Part shown: positions 1-9,761 of the stretch, one piece after another
Layout: each line of letters starts with the position of its first letter
Numbering within the stretch: position 1 is the first letter of the stretch
NCBI RefSeq assembly: GCF_014196115.1
Contig: NZ_JACIDB010000007.1
Location: 1-64,000 of the forward strand
DNA length: 64,000 nt
Direction of reading: 5' to 3'
Source: Sphingomonas aquatilis
GTDB lineage: Bacteria; Pseudomonadota; Alphaproteobacteria; Sphingomonadales; Sphingomonadaceae
Notes under the pieces: model-generated
Database searches by the model: none
Told to the model about the DNA's origin: nothing
What the model saw: only the letters and a program-made list of their open reading frames with translations
Translations under genes and position numbers: made by a program

Positions 1-88
1 GGTGAGGCCAAAAGTCAGTTCGCCGTAATCTTCGGTGAGCGCTTCGTCATCTAATGACGGTAACCGGCCTCCCGCACAAAATTCCTGA

Positions 89-445
89 CAGTCCCCCGCC
101 CGTCACCTCTCGCCCTATCTCGGCGCGCGGATGATGCCGGTCCGGATGCTCGACCGGTCGCTGTTCATCCGCGAACTGACCCCGCACGACCTGAAGCTGG
201 AGGTTGAGCAATTCAGCCGCGGCGAGGCGATCCGCGCCGCCCGCCACCTCGCCTTCGTCGTCGGCACGGCGCACGCCCGCCAGATGGATTCCGCCGCGCG
301 CGCGGACTGGATCGACCAGCTCGAATCGGGCCGGCACGGCCAGCTCGATGCCCCCTCATGGCTGTGGGAAAGCGTCGTCTCGCTCTCCGGTAGCCATGAG
401 TCAGGCTATCTCGATCACTGCCGGCGCTACGCGCTGGCGGCGTAG
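89..445 (+). pseudogene. 3' remnant of a DUF2252 family gene
   Basis: The frame is open from just after a stop at 86-88 to the stop at 443-445. It encodes a stretch typical of the C-terminal end of DUF2252 proteins: SPYLGARM near the start, RSLFIRELTPHDLKLEVEQ, then a helical segment with VGTAHARQMD. DUF2252 proteins are usually over 400 residues, so only the last quarter is here. Upstream, all three frames are closed by stops between 26 and 88 and none continues the domain, so the rest of the gene was lost or lies elsewhere. No ribosome binding site or good start belongs to the fragment. The family call is from memory of its conserved motifs; function is not established. Confidence 0.6.
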
Positions 446-470
446 GCGATCGTGGCTACACCGTCTTGCC

Positions 471-2942
471 CTACACCGTCTTACGCAGCGTCAAGCTGAT
501 CGTCCGCCCCAGCGGATCGAGATAGGCGGGCTGGTAGCTGAGCGGCGTCGCGCCCAGCCGGTCGCGAACTTGCGGCCGGGTGTTGAACAGGTTCATGATA
601 CCCAGCGAGGCGCGCGTCCCCTTCAGCCACGCGGGCGCAGTCTTGCCGCCGAACCGATCGGCGAGATTGGCGAACAGATTGACGTTCACCGTGGCGAAGC
701 TCTGGAACCGCAGATCGCCCGCGCCGCCCGCCCCCTGCAATGTCGTGCCGCTCTGCCACGTCGTCGTGACCCGCGCGCCAAGCCCCCGCTTGAACACCCC
801 CGCCTGTGCCTCGATTTCGTGACGGCGGCGCCCGCCGCGCAGGTCGATCGCGCCACCATCCAGCAGGTCGAGCATCGGCAGCCGGTCGTTCAGCACGATC
901 GCGTCCTGCAGATACCAATTGTGGTACAGGCTGACGAATAGCCGGCTGCGGAGATTGTCCCCGGCGCGCGCCATGGCGCTGCCCGGATCCGCCCGCGTCA
1001 TGATGGCGCCCGGGTTCGCCCGCATCGCCTCCGCCTCGCTGCTGTACACCCGCATCCGGGCCGCCTGGAATCCGGGGGGCACCGCGCCGAGCGGGCGTGT
1101 GAAATTGATCCCCCAGCGCAACTGCCGTTGGCGGGATTCGGCGAAATTGAGCGGCCGCCCGTCGATCCCGGTCAGCCGGCCGCGATCTTCGCGGGTGAAC
1201 CGGCCAGGAAAGGCCGCCTCGATATCGGGCGTCACGATCGGAAAGGCGGCGATGGGGCGATCGATCCGCGTCGCGACATAATCCACGCTGAGGGTCAAGT
1301 CCTTCCGCGCCAGCGGGCGGATGTTGACTCCCAGTCGGACGACATGGCGGTCGTCGCTGCGCAGGGCAGGATTGCCGCCCGACACGCGGGTGACGTCCGC
1401 CACCTCCCGCCGCACGAGGTCGAACGTCCGGACGTTGGGCGTGACGAGCGTGGGGCCACCGAGTTGCTCCAGCGTCGGCGCGCCCTCCTCATGCGTGGCG
1501 GAAGCGATCACGTTGACCGCAGGCACGGGTGACCAGGCGAGGCCATAGCCGAACGTCCGCAGCGTCCCGACGTCCGACAGGCGCTCCAGCGCGACATTGG
1601 CGTTGAGGCTGAGCGTGCCGAAGGGCGACGGCGAACCCGGCTTTCGGCTGAGGATCGGCAAAGCGATGTCGATCTGTGCCGCCCCCCGGTTGCGCGCGAG
1701 CTCACCGATCTGCGTGACGCCGCCGATCGACGACCGGCTGTCGAGCCCCCGGAATGCGACGCCCGCCTGAACGCTCGCCGACAGCGGCCCGGCCGGCAGG
1801 TCTGCGATCGGACCGTTCAGCAGCAGGTCGGCCCCGGCGAGCGTATCGACGAACCGCGCCGAATCGCGCCGCCCCAGGCCGCTGGGGACATCGGTGCGGA
1901 GGATGCTGCCGATGCGATCATAGGTGCCGGTAACCGTCCATTGCCACTGCCCTTCGCGGCCGCCGAGCGTCGTGCCGAGATGCGCGACCGACCGCTCGCC
2001 ATCCCGCCGCAGCACCTCGTCACCGACCCGTCCCAACAGGCTGTGGCTCTGGTTCGATTCGAAACGGCCGTTCAGCGTCGCCGTCGAATCGCCCGACATC
2101 CGGCCGCTGACCAGACCGTTGACCGCGATCTGTTTGGTCTGGGGCAGCAGCGTTCGCAACCGACCCAGATCGGATGCGCCACCGATCTGGACGATGCCCC
2201 TATCGCTCTCGCGCAGCACCGCCGCGCGACTGTACGTCGCTCCCAGGCTGACGCGCGTATCGCCGCGCAGCGCGAGATAGTCGGCACTGCCGATCGTGCT
2301 ATCCCGGCCGCCCTCGGTCGGCGCGACATAGCCGAGCTGCCCGACGCGCGACCGGAAATTTGCGAAGGTCACGATGTTCACGACCTTCTGGTCGGCGCGA
2401 TAGCCATATTGGAGCGCGAGTTCCTCGGGGAACACCTCCATCCGCTCGATCGCCTCCGTGGGAAGGCGCGCGATTTCCGAAAAGTCGGAGATGCGCCGGC
2501 CGTTGAGCAGCGTCACCGGCGTGCCATCGCCGCGCCCGCGGTTGCTCGTAACCTGCGGCCCCAGCGCCTCGAGCAGCGCACCGATTGAGTCCGCACCATA
2601 GGCCCGCAGATCGACTGGGCTGAACGTGCGCTCCGGGGGCAGGTTGCCGACCACGGCGCCCCGCGGCTTTTGCGCGGCGACGACGATATCGTCCGGCGTG
2701 TGCGCCGGCGCTTTGCCGAACCCGGGCGGCGGGTTCTTGCGAAACCGTTCCTCCAGCTCCCGTTGGATCTCCGGCGGAAGCGGCTTGCCGTCCGCACCGC
2801 GAAATTCGATCCGCGGCCCCGCCTTGGCCGCGGGCTTCGCCTCTTGCGCGGGCGCGGGCGGTGCCGGCGCCTCCTGTGCCGCGACGCCGCTTGCCGCACC
2901 CCCCGTCAGCAAAATCGCCGCCCATCCATGCCGAACCGTCAC
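471..2942 (-). CDS. TonB-dependent outer membrane receptor
   Basis: 823 residues. An N-terminal signal peptide ends near VAAQEA, followed by a Pro/Ala-rich linker and then the plug domain (about residues 85-195) with LLEALGPQV, NGRRISDF and an IERMEVFPEEL segment in place of the usual RVEVLRGP. The rest is a beta-barrel that ends in alternating hydrophobic residues (ISLTLRKTV). It would import a substrate across the outer membrane using TonB-ExbBD energy; the substrate is unknown. No STN signalling domain is visible. It is transcribed away from the two-component pair that starts 122 bases upstream, so the response regulator may control it. This is inferred from position only. Confidence 0.85.
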   Translation of the reverse strand: MTVRHGWAAILLTGGAASGVAAQEAPAPPAPAQEAKPAAKAGPRIEFRGADGKPLPPEIQRELEERFRKNPPPGFGKAPAHTPDDIVVAAQKPRGAVVGNLPPERTFSPVDLRAYGADSIGALLEALGPQVTSNRGRGDGTPVTLLNGRRISDFSEIARLPTEAIERMEVFPEELALQYGYRADQKVVNIVTFANFRSRVGQLGYVAPTEGGRDSTIGSADYLALRGDTRVSLGATYSRAAVLRESDRGIVQIGGASDLGRLRTLLPQTKQIAVNGLVSGRMSGDSTATLNGRFESNQSHSLLGRVGDEVLRRDGERSVAHLGTTLGGREGQWQWTVTGTYDRIGSILRTDVPSGLGRRDSARFVDTLAGADLLLNGPIADLPAGPLSASVQAGVAFRGLDSRSSIGGVTQIGELARNRGAAQIDIALPILSRKPGSPSPFGTLSLNANVALERLSDVGTLRTFGYGLAWSPVPAVNVIASATHEEGAPTLEQLGGPTLVTPNVRTFDLVRREVADVTRVSGGNPALRSDDRHVVRLGVNIRPLARKDLTLSVDYVATRIDRPIAAFPIVTPDIEAAFPGRFTREDRGRLTGIDGRPLNFAESRQRQLRWGINFTRPLGAVPPGFQAARMRVYSSEAEAMRANPGAIMTRADPGSAMARAGDNLRSRLFVSLYHNWYLQDAIVLNDRLPMLDLLDGGAIDLRGGRRRHEIEAQAGVFKRGLGARVTTTWQSGTTLQGAGGAGDLRFQSFATVNVNLFANLADRFGGKTAPAWLKGTRASLGIMNLFNTRPQVRDRLGATPLSYQPAYLDPLGRTISLTLRKTV

Positions 2943-3064
2943 ACCGTTCCTCCCTCGCTGGTGTCTTCGATCGACATGGAAGCGGAGGTGGGTAGCGTGG
3001 CGATGGCGCGCCGGTAGCCGTGGCTGATACGCAAATGCTACACAGCGCTGCTAGAAGGGTCGGC

Positions 3065-3784
3065 ATGGAGTCCGCGGCCATCGCCCCCAGTACGATCCTC
3101 GTCGTCGATGACGACGCCAGCATTCGCGATGCGATCGCCGACTTTCTGGGCGGCCACGGCTATGCGGTGCGCACCGCACGCAATGCCGCGGCCTGCGATC
3201 ACGAACTGGCCCAGGCGCCCGTCGACCTGATCGTGCTCGACGTGATGATGCCGGGCGAGGACGGCCTGTCGCTCTGCCGCCGCCTTGCCCCGGCGGGGAC
3301 GGCGATCCTCATGCTCAGCGCGCTGGATGCGGTCACCGACCGGATCGTCGGGCTGGAGGTGGGCGCGTGGGACTATCTGACCAAGCCGTTCGAACCGCGC
3401 GAGCTGCTGGCGCGGGTGCGCGCGCTGTTGCGCCGCCCCGGCGCGGAGCGCGCCGATCCCGGTACGAAAGACGGTGTCAGCTTCGCCGGCTGGTGGCTCG
3501 ACATGGAGCAGCGGCGACTGCGCGATCCGGCCGGACGCCCGCTGGCGCTCAGCGAGGGCGAGCATGCCTTGCTGGCGGCCTTCGTCCGCCGTCCCGGCCG
3601 CATCCTGACGCGCGATGCACTGCTGGATCTAGCCCGTGGTCTCGATGCGGCCTCCTACGATCGCGCGATCGACATTGCGGTCAGCCGCTTGCGCCGCAAG
3701 CTGGGGGACGCTGATCCCGCACCCCTGATCGAAACGGTACGCGGCGTCGGCTACCGCTTTCTGCCTGCGGTGCGGCCGGCATGA
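3065..3784 (+). CDS. OmpR-family response regulator
   Basis: 239 residues. The receiver domain (about 8-120) has acidic residues VDDD near the N-terminus, the phospho-acceptor D59 in VLDVMMPG, and the conserved Lys in LTKPF. A winged-helix DNA-binding domain follows (about 140-235) and ends in the typical VRGVGYRF. An earlier in-frame ATG at 3020 exists, but the start at 3065 is preceded by AGAAGGG five bases upstream and gives a normal family length. The stop overlaps the start of the histidine kinase by four bases (ATGA), so the two are translationally coupled. The divergent receptor at 471-2942 is a plausible target. Confidence 0.92.
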   Translation: MESAAIAPSTILVVDDDASIRDAIADFLGGHGYAVRTARNAAACDHELAQAPVDLIVLDVMMPGEDGLSLCRRLAPAGTAILMLSALDAVTDRIVGLEVGAWDYLTKPFEPRELLARVRALLRRPGAERADPGTKDGVSFAGWWLDMEQRRLRDPAGRPLALSEGEHALLAAFVRRPGRILTRDALLDLARGLDAASYDRAIDIAVSRLRRKLGDADPAPLIETVRGVGYRFLPAVRPA

Positions 3785-5154
3785 GGCGACCGCCCAGCGC
3801 GCTCGTCGCGATCGGCGGGTTCGGCGTCGCCGTGGCGACGTTGAGCGTCGCGACGACCGCGGCGATCGTCATCCTGGCGCCGCAACCGCCCGCACCGCGG
3901 TTCAGCGCGGCCGAGGCGGTCGCCGCCTTGCGCCAACCGATGCCCGGCTTCAACCGACGCTGGCGTACCGATCCGCCATCGGGCACGCGCGTGCCGATGC
4001 TGGAAGGGCTGATCGCCGGCGCACTCGACCGATCGCCGGGCGATATCCGGGTAACCTGGCCCGATGGGACGCGCCGGTCGAACATCATGGTCCAGCGCAC
4101 GACCGTCACCCATATTCCCCCGCCCGGGGCGACGACGATACCGCCGTCCATCGTCCTGCTGCGGCGGGGCGGCACGCGGTTCGACATGGTGAGGCCCGAG
4201 GCGGCCGGCGGAGCGATCCGAGCCGCGCTGATCGGCGTGCCGATGACGGCCTTCGCGGCGAGCGTGCGCCAGCCCGACGGACGCTGGCTGACCGTATCGG
4301 CAACGCAGCCGCTGCTGGGTGGCTGGCAGCGGAACATCCTGATTGCGTTGGGCGTCAGCCTGCTGCTGCTCGCCCCCCTCGCCTGGATTTTCGCCCGGCG
4401 AATGACCCGCCCGTTCCGGATATTGGCCCGTGCGATCGATCGCGACGATACGGTCGCAAGCCTGTCCGGCGGCCCGCGCGAGTTGCGTGAGGCGGCGGCG
4501 GCGATCGCCTCGATGCGCAACCGGCTTGCCATCGAAGCGGCCGAGCGCGCACGGATACTGACCGCGATCGCGCACGACCTGCGGACACCCCTCACGGGCC
4601 TGCGCCTGCGTGTCGAGACCGCGCCCGAGCCGCAGCGATCGCGCATGGTCGCGGATGTCGACCGCATGCAGGCAATGATCGGCGAGGTGCTGGCCTTCGC
4701 CCGCGACGCCGCCGCCCCCGCCGCGATCGTCGAGGTGCGCTCGCTGGTCGCCGCGATCGTCGCGGATGCGCATGACGCCGGGGCCAGCATCCGCCTGCTG
4801 CCCGGTGAGGATGCGTGGGTGCGGCTACCCGAACCGGCCTTTCGCCGCGCGGTCGAAAATCTGGTGCGCAACGCGGCCGATTATGCGGGCGGGGGCGACG
4901 TCGCGGTGCGGCAGGATGGCGCCACCGTGCTCGTGTCGGTCACGGACACGGGCCCCGGCATTCCCGCCGCGGATCGCGAGCGCCTGCTGCTGCCCTTCGA
5001 ACGCGGCGAGGCCTCGCGCAATCGTGGCACGGGCGGGGCGGGCCTCGGCCTCAGCATCGTCCATGACTTCGCCGCGCAGCACCGCGGCACCTTCACCCTG
5101 GGCGAGGGCCCCGACGGCGGCACGATAGCGACACTGCGACTGCCGTGCGCCTGA
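3781..5154 (+). CDS. Sensor histidine kinase
   Basis: 457 residues. A first membrane helix (about 10-33) is followed by a periplasmic sensor region of about 140 residues, a second helix (about 182-205), HAMP, and a HisKA domain with the phospho-acceptor H265 in AIAHDLRTPLTGL. The ATPase domain has an N box (ENLVRNAADYA), G1 (DTGPGI) and G2 (GGAGLGLSIV). It is the inner-membrane partner of the response regulator upstream, which it overlaps by ATGA. The kinase fold is complete and should be active. The signal is unknown; the periplasmic region resembles no sensor fold that I recognise. Confidence 0.92.
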   Translation: MRRPPSALVAIGGFGVAVATLSVATTAAIVILAPQPPAPRFSAAEAVAALRQPMPGFNRRWRTDPPSGTRVPMLEGLIAGALDRSPGDIRVTWPDGTRRSNIMVQRTTVTHIPPPGATTIPPSIVLLRRGGTRFDMVRPEAAGGAIRAALIGVPMTAFAASVRQPDGRWLTVSATQPLLGGWQRNILIALGVSLLLLAPLAWIFARRMTRPFRILARAIDRDDTVASLSGGPRELREAAAAIASMRNRLAIEAAERARILTAIAHDLRTPLTGLRLRVETAPEPQRSRMVADVDRMQAMIGEVLAFARDAAAPAAIVEVRSLVAAIVADAHDAGASIRLLPGEDAWVRLPEPAFRRAVENLVRNAADYAGGGDVAVRQDGATVLVSVTDTGPGIPAADRERLLLPFERGEASRNRGTGGAGLGLSIVHDFAAQHRGTFTLGEGPDGGTIATLRLPCA

Positions 5155-5271
5155 GCGGCGCCGCCGCCTGCTCGACACTCCGATCGCGGCGAGAGACGAG
5201 GCCATGCGGGGCATCAGACGTTCCTAGCGCCCGCCCGACGGCCCCAGCCTGCAACCGTCACGCTCCCACGC

Positions 5272-5838
5272 TCAATCGTCGTAGACCCACTCGGACCATT
5301 TGACGACATTGTGGTGGCTGCAATTGACCAGCTGGACCGTGCATTGCTTCGTATTCCAGTCGCTTTCGCACGAATGGCGAACATGGGCGATCGCTTCGTC
5401 CTGCGTGCTGCCGGTATCGACGCTGTCATGCCCCACCACCGGCCGCCCGCCCTCCACGGCGCGGGCGACCGCCGCGCATTGGTTGGTGTAGGACAGCATC
5501 AGCTGACACGCCGTCCCGCCATTCTGCCGACAATTGGCCAGCACCCCGTCCTGCGCCTCGCGCTTCGAGGGATATTGATAGCTGCCGAACCAAACGCCCT
5601 TGCCCTTGTCATAGGCGATGGCGCCGAACGCGCGGTCGATCCGGTGGAAGCCTTGCAGGCGCGGCACGGGCGGTCCGCAGTTCGGGCTGCCTTGGGGGAC
5701 ACCGTTGCAGATGAAGGGCGGCCGCACCTGCGCGTCGACCCGCGATATCCGCGACAGACCGAGGGCGATCGCCGGCACCGCCAAGGCCATCGTCCCCCAA
5801 AGCACAGCGCGGCGCCGCGCACGGGATCGAGCCAGCAT
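5272..5838 (-). CDS. DUF4189 domain secreted protein
   Basis: 188 residues. A twin-basic N-terminus and hydrophobic stretch (about 8-30) look like a signal peptide or anchor. The C-terminal half (about 90-185) has the DUF4189 pattern: FGAIAYDKGKGVWFGSYQYPS, then four cysteines in CRQNGGTACQ, TNQCAAVA and later repeats. Cysteine spacing suggests disulfides and a periplasmic or extracellular location. No enzymatic role is known to me for this domain. It begins three bases after the stop of the gene at 5842-6711 and is probably co-transcribed with it. Confidence 0.7.
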   Translation of the reverse strand: MLARSRARRRAVLWGTMALAVPAIALGLSRISRVDAQVRPPFICNGVPQGSPNCGPPVPRLQGFHRIDRAFGAIAYDKGKGVWFGSYQYPSKREAQDGVLANCRQNGGTACQLMLSYTNQCAAVARAVEGGRPVVGHDSVDTGSTQDEAIAHVRHSCESDWNTKQCTVQLVNCSHHNVVKWSEWVYDD

Positions 5839-5841
5839 GTG

Positions 5842-6711
5842 CTACAGCCCCAGCGCGTTGCGCAGGCCGCCGAGGCTCCGCTTCTTCGGCTTCTCGGGCG
5901 GCGTGTCGGTGGCGGCGTTGCTTTCGATCTGGGCGCCGGGGCCGCAGCGATGCTGTTTGTCCAGTTCGGCCCCCACGGCGCCACCGGCGGCGCTGGCGGC
6001 CACGGCCCCCTGCCCGCCGCCGCCGATCTTGCTGCCGAGCAGCCCGCCCAGCGCCATGCCATAGGCCGCCTTCATGCCGCCGTTGACCGTCTTGGAACAG
6101 TCGGTGACGTCGCGCGCCTTGGAGGTGTGGACCTTGGGTCCCGTCCCGCCGGCGGCGGACGCGGTCGCCTCGCCCGTGGCTGCCCCGGCCGCGCTCTTGT
6201 CAACCGTCACTTCGTAAATCGTCGTGCGGTCCGGCCCTTCGAACAGATGGAGCATCACCCAATCGTCCCCGCGCTGCGCGACGATCACGCGCATCCGGTT
6301 GCCGAACAGCCCATCGGCGAACCCGTCCGGCGCGACGCGATCGGTCAGGAAGATCAGCCGCCCCATGTCCTTGCCGCACGCCACTGTGCCCGTGCAGTCG
6401 AACACGGTGCGATAGCCGGCACGCTGTAACAGCCCGGTGTAATAGCGGCCCACCGCCAGCGTCGGAACCGCCGTGGGCGTCGCATAGTCGATATGCGTAA
6501 CCCGCCCCTCGAGCGTCCGCACAGCCCGCGTCGTCGTCGCATCGTCGATGCGGGCGATCGGCAGGACCACCTGATCCTCCGCCGGCGGCCGGTAGTTCTT
6601 GATCGCGGCACCGGCATAACGCGGCAACAGCGGATGATCCTCACCGGGCCGATCCGCCCAGGCAGTGGAGGCCGTTGCGGCCAGAACGAGCGCGATGGGA
6701 ATGAACCGCAT
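5842..6711 (-). CDS. DUF4892-like periplasmic protein with glycine-zipper tail
   Basis: 289 residues. A clear signal peptide (MRFIPIALVLAATASTAWA) is followed by a domain of about 160 residues that resembles DUF4892. The features are YAGAAIKNY near the start, a LEGRVTHIDY segment, GLLQRAGYRTVFDC with a second Cys a few residues on, and RVIVAQRGDDWVML. A low-complexity linker then leads to a Gly/Ala-rich zipper (GMALGGLLGSKIGGGG) that may insert in or lie on a membrane. The gene directly precedes the DUF4189 gene. The domain assignment is by pattern memory and is tentative. Confidence 0.6.
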   Translation of the reverse strand: MRFIPIALVLAATASTAWADRPGEDHPLLPRYAGAAIKNYRPPAEDQVVLPIARIDDATTTRAVRTLEGRVTHIDYATPTAVPTLAVGRYYTGLLQRAGYRTVFDCTGTVACGKDMGRLIFLTDRVAPDGFADGLFGNRMRVIVAQRGDDWVMLHLFEGPDRTTIYEVTVDKSAAGAATGEATASAAGGTGPKVHTSKARDVTDCSKTVNGGMKAAYGMALGGLLGSKIGGGGQGAVAASAAGGAVGAELDKQHRCGPGAQIESNAATDTPPEKPKKRSLGGLRNALGL

Positions 6712-6832
6712 TGGGATCTCCTGCGTCAGGAATGGACCAAATGGCTGTGTTGCCCGTATAGGACGGATTGATGCAGATCAACCCGCAATGTCGGGTCCTG
6801 CGCGGCGCGTCCGCGCGCCGGACGGAACGGGA

Positions 6833-7399
6833 TCAGAACCGGAGGCCGAGGCCGACCACCGCCTGATGCCGGTCGTAGCTGCCAGCGTAGTTGGCGTAGC
6901 GATATTCGGCCTTCAGCGTCGCGCGATCGCTGACGTGATGCTCGATCCCTGCGCCAAGACGAAACCCGTCGACCGTACCGCTGATCGTCTGGCGCGCGGC
7001 GAACGTCTGCTCGACATTGGTATAACCCGCCTTGCCATACAGCAGCGTCGCATCGCCGATCGGCGTTCCGATACGGCCCCCGACATAAGCGTCCCGCCCC
7101 GTCGTCACGCACAGGCTGCTATTGCTGCCGCTCGTCGAATAGCGGACGCTGCACTGGCGGTTCGACGAGCCGGTCAATTCGCCCTCAACGCCGACGACCA
7201 GACCGTTCCGCTGCCAGTCATAGCCGATCTGCCCGCCATAGGTCGCGCCGGCACTCCAGTCGCTGAAGCGGTTAGCGCCGTCGACGCCGACGATCAACGT
7301 GACGCTGCCCCCCTCGAAAGGTCGGGCCACGCGATCCTGCGCGGCGGCAGGCATCGCGCCGATCAGGGCCAGAATCGAAAGGGCGGCAGTCCATCGCAT
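6833..7399 (-). CDS. Outer-membrane beta-barrel (porin/Omp25-like) protein
   Basis: 188 residues. The signal peptide MRWTAALSILALIGAMPAAAQD is followed by alternating amphipathic strands typical of the small eight-stranded barrels of alphaproteobacteria: GAEFGYDWQ-like strands, LYGKAGYTNV, GAGIEHHVSDRATLKAEYRY, and a C-terminal aromatic residue in GLGLRF. The start at 7399 is chosen because AAGGA lies at good spacing upstream; two ATG codons further upstream are less well placed. It is likely a structural outer-membrane protein. No operon partner is obvious. Confidence 0.8.
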   Translation of the reverse strand: MRWTAALSILALIGAMPAAAQDRVARPFEGGSVTLIVGVDGANRFSDWSAGATYGGQIGYDWQRNGLVVGVEGELTGSSNRQCSVRYSTSGSNSSLCVTTGRDAYVGGRIGTPIGDATLLYGKAGYTNVEQTFAARQTISGTVDGFRLGAGIEHHVSDRATLKAEYRYANYAGSYDRHQAVVGLGLRF

Positions 7400-7484
7400 C
7401 GTCATTCCTTCGTGTTGATCGTCTCGCACGATCGCATCGACGTGCTGACACGAAGGAACCGCAGTCCGGGCCGCGAACTTTTTT

Positions 7485-9761
7485 CTAGAAGCGCCGGGTG
7501 GCCGAAAGGGTCAGGGTGCGCGGACGATACGGCGTGTAATAGCGGGCGGTCGTCGCAGCGAAAGGATTGCCGAAAGCCAGCGTATCGGCGCGCACCCCGG
7601 TCAAGTTGTCGACGTCGAGCGCCAGCTTCAGCTGATGGGACTGGCCGACCACACCGAACCGCCCGATGACGCGGGCCGGCATCCGCCGATCGTCGGGGCC
7701 ATCCAGCCCCAGATGCGTGGCGCCGGTCAGTTCGGCGGTTAGACGCGGCACGACCTGCCATCCGCCCAGCGTTTGCGCCCGAGACACCGCCAGCCGCGCC
7801 GACAGATCGGGGACCAGCGGCAAATAGCGTGAGGGCCCATCGCGACGCCGCGGGCGCTGCGCCACCCCACCCGCCGCGATCCGCCAGCCTTCTTCTGTGG
7901 CCTGCCAGTCGATGCTCGCGTCCAAGCCGACGATGCTGGCGTGCCCCGCGTTGCGCGTGCCGATCCAGCCTTCGGGCCGCCGATAGTCGGACTGGATATC
8001 GCTCCACCGGGTGAGGAACAGATTGCCGTCGATGCCCAGCCGCCCGCCGAGCAGTCGCATCCGGCCGCCGAGGTCGATCGCGCGCACCCGATCGGACGCG
8101 TAGCGCCGCGTAACGCCGTCGTCGGTATTCAATCCGCCCGGGCGATAGGCCGTGGCGATGCGGGCATAGACGATCCGGCCCGGATCGGGGGTGTAGGATA
8201 AAGAGACGTTGGGCGTCAGCCCAATCTCAGCCGGCGCGCGGCCGACCGCGCGATCGATCCCGAAGCTGTCGTTGCGTGTTCCCGCGCCAAAGACCCGCAG
8301 GCCAAGCCCCAATCGCCAATGCGCCGTCAGCGCCGCCGACCCGTCGGCGAACACCGCCGCCTCCGTCACCGCGCGACTGGCGGCCCCGCGACGCGTGACG
8401 ATCCCGTTGCGCGCCAGGCCGACCAGATCGCCCTCGGTCCGCGTCGACAGGAACGCGGCACCCGCCACCCAGACGAGCCCCCCGCCCTCCGCCGAATTGA
8501 CGCGGATTTCCTGGTCCACCACGCGCAGCATCCGATCGTTGTAGATGGCGATGGGCACACCGGGGGTGAGGACACCACCGTCGTAGCGCTGGCTTTGGCT
8601 CTGCGTCGTCAGCCCGGTCGCGACGGTCAGCCGCAGCGCCCCGATCGGACCCGTGATGGATCCCTGATAATGCGACAGGCGCGCCTGATACGGCTCCGCG
8701 GTCGGCACGCTGCGGCGATAGGCGTCGGCGCGATCGACATAGGACGTATCGCGGCCATCAATCGCCTGCCGCACCGCGCTGGCGTCGATCAACCACGACC
8801 CGACGGGCGCCACGCGAAGCGCGATCCGCGCGCCGCGCGTCAACGTCCGGTTGAGATTGCGGCGACCATCGTCATCGTAGATCCAGCCGGGATCGACCGC
8901 GCCATAGCCGACGATGCGCAGCCCCAGCCGATCGTGGATCAGCGGCATGTTGACGACGCCTTGTCCGGACGGCCCGATGCCGCCGCCCGCGACTCCGGAT
9001 AGGCCGACGCCCATATCCGCCTCCACCCGATCCAGCACCGGCCGGTTCGTGACGATCCGATACACGCCGCCCAGCGCGCCCGTCCCATATAAGGGCCCCT
9101 GCGGCCCCTTCAGTATCTCGACGCGCGCGACATCGACCAGCCGCAGGGCGGGATCGGCGCCATCGAAGGCGATACGCACATCGTCGAGCTGGACGCTGAC
9201 CGGCGACTGGCTGAAGCCGTTGAAGACGCTGTCGGCGATACCGCGCAGGAACAGCCGGTCCGCGCCCGGCCCCGCCCCGGTCAGCGTCAGGCCGTCCACC
9301 GCCCGCGCGACGTCTCGCGTCGTGCCGATCGCTCCGCCCCCCACCATGCCCGGGCGCAGGATCGCGACCGGGGCCGGAATGGTGGACATGACCTCGTCGC
9401 GCTTGCGGCCGGTGACGACGATGTCGGGCGGCGGCGGTTCCTCGACGGGCGCCGTGACGACCGGCACCGCGCGGGGGCGCAAGCGATAGGCCTGCGGCGC
9501 GACGCGCACTGCTTCCCACCCGAGCGGATCGAGCAACCGCGCCAACGCGTCCTCTGCGGTCATCCTGCCGCGTAACCGCACCGGCGCCAGCCGTGGCAAG
9601 GCGCCATCCCGCGCGATCGAGATATGCGCCTGCGCCGACAGCTGCGCCAGCGCGGCGGTCAGATCACGCGCGTCGATATCGAGGCGATAGCGTCCACTCT
9701 CCGCCGCTACCGGCACTGCGGCGAGGCTAACGAGGGGTGCGATCGGCCAGATGTATCGCAT
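7485..9761 (-). CDS. TonB-dependent transducer with N-terminal STN signalling domain
   Basis: 758 residues. After a signal peptide, an STN/secretin domain (about 25-95, with LTAALAQLSAQAHISIARDG and LRGRMTAEDALARLL) precedes the TonB-box-like DIVVTGRKRDEV, a plug with RVEILKGPQGPLYGTGALGG, and a barrel ending in TLSATRRF. The STN domain marks transducers that signal to a FecR anti-sigma factor, and the gene lies directly after fecR-like and ECF sigma genes. Its start overlaps the fecR-like stop by 35 bases. The ligand is unknown; the divergent transporter and phosphoesterase pair may hint at a phosphorylated nutrient. Confidence 0.9.
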   Translation of the reverse strand: MRYIWPIAPLVSLAAVPVAAESGRYRLDIDARDLTAALAQLSAQAHISIARDGALPRLAPVRLRGRMTAEDALARLLDPLGWEAVRVAPQAYRLRPRAVPVVTAPVEEPPPPDIVVTGRKRDEVMSTIPAPVAILRPGMVGGGAIGTTRDVARAVDGLTLTGAGPGADRLFLRGIADSVFNGFSQSPVSVQLDDVRIAFDGADPALRLVDVARVEILKGPQGPLYGTGALGGVYRIVTNRPVLDRVEADMGVGLSGVAGGGIGPSGQGVVNMPLIHDRLGLRIVGYGAVDPGWIYDDDGRRNLNRTLTRGARIALRVAPVGSWLIDASAVRQAIDGRDTSYVDRADAYRRSVPTAEPYQARLSHYQGSITGPIGALRLTVATGLTTQSQSQRYDGGVLTPGVPIAIYNDRMLRVVDQEIRVNSAEGGGLVWVAGAAFLSTRTEGDLVGLARNGIVTRRGAASRAVTEAAVFADGSAALTAHWRLGLGLRVFGAGTRNDSFGIDRAVGRAPAEIGLTPNVSLSYTPDPGRIVYARIATAYRPGGLNTDDGVTRRYASDRVRAIDLGGRMRLLGGRLGIDGNLFLTRWSDIQSDYRRPEGWIGTRNAGHASIVGLDASIDWQATEEGWRIAAGGVAQRPRRRDGPSRYLPLVPDLSARLAVSRAQTLGGWQVVPRLTAELTGATHLGLDGPDDRRMPARVIGRFGVVGQSHQLKLALDVDNLTGVRADTLAFGNPFAATTARYYTPYRPRTLTLSATRRF

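Noticed and set aside
204..941. Long open frame on the plus strand opposite the first receptor gene
   Set aside because: Arg/Pro-rich composition with no domain pattern; it is the shadow of high-GC coding on the other strand, as are similar frames at 5311-6429, 12780-13649, 39235-40191 and 47681-49420.
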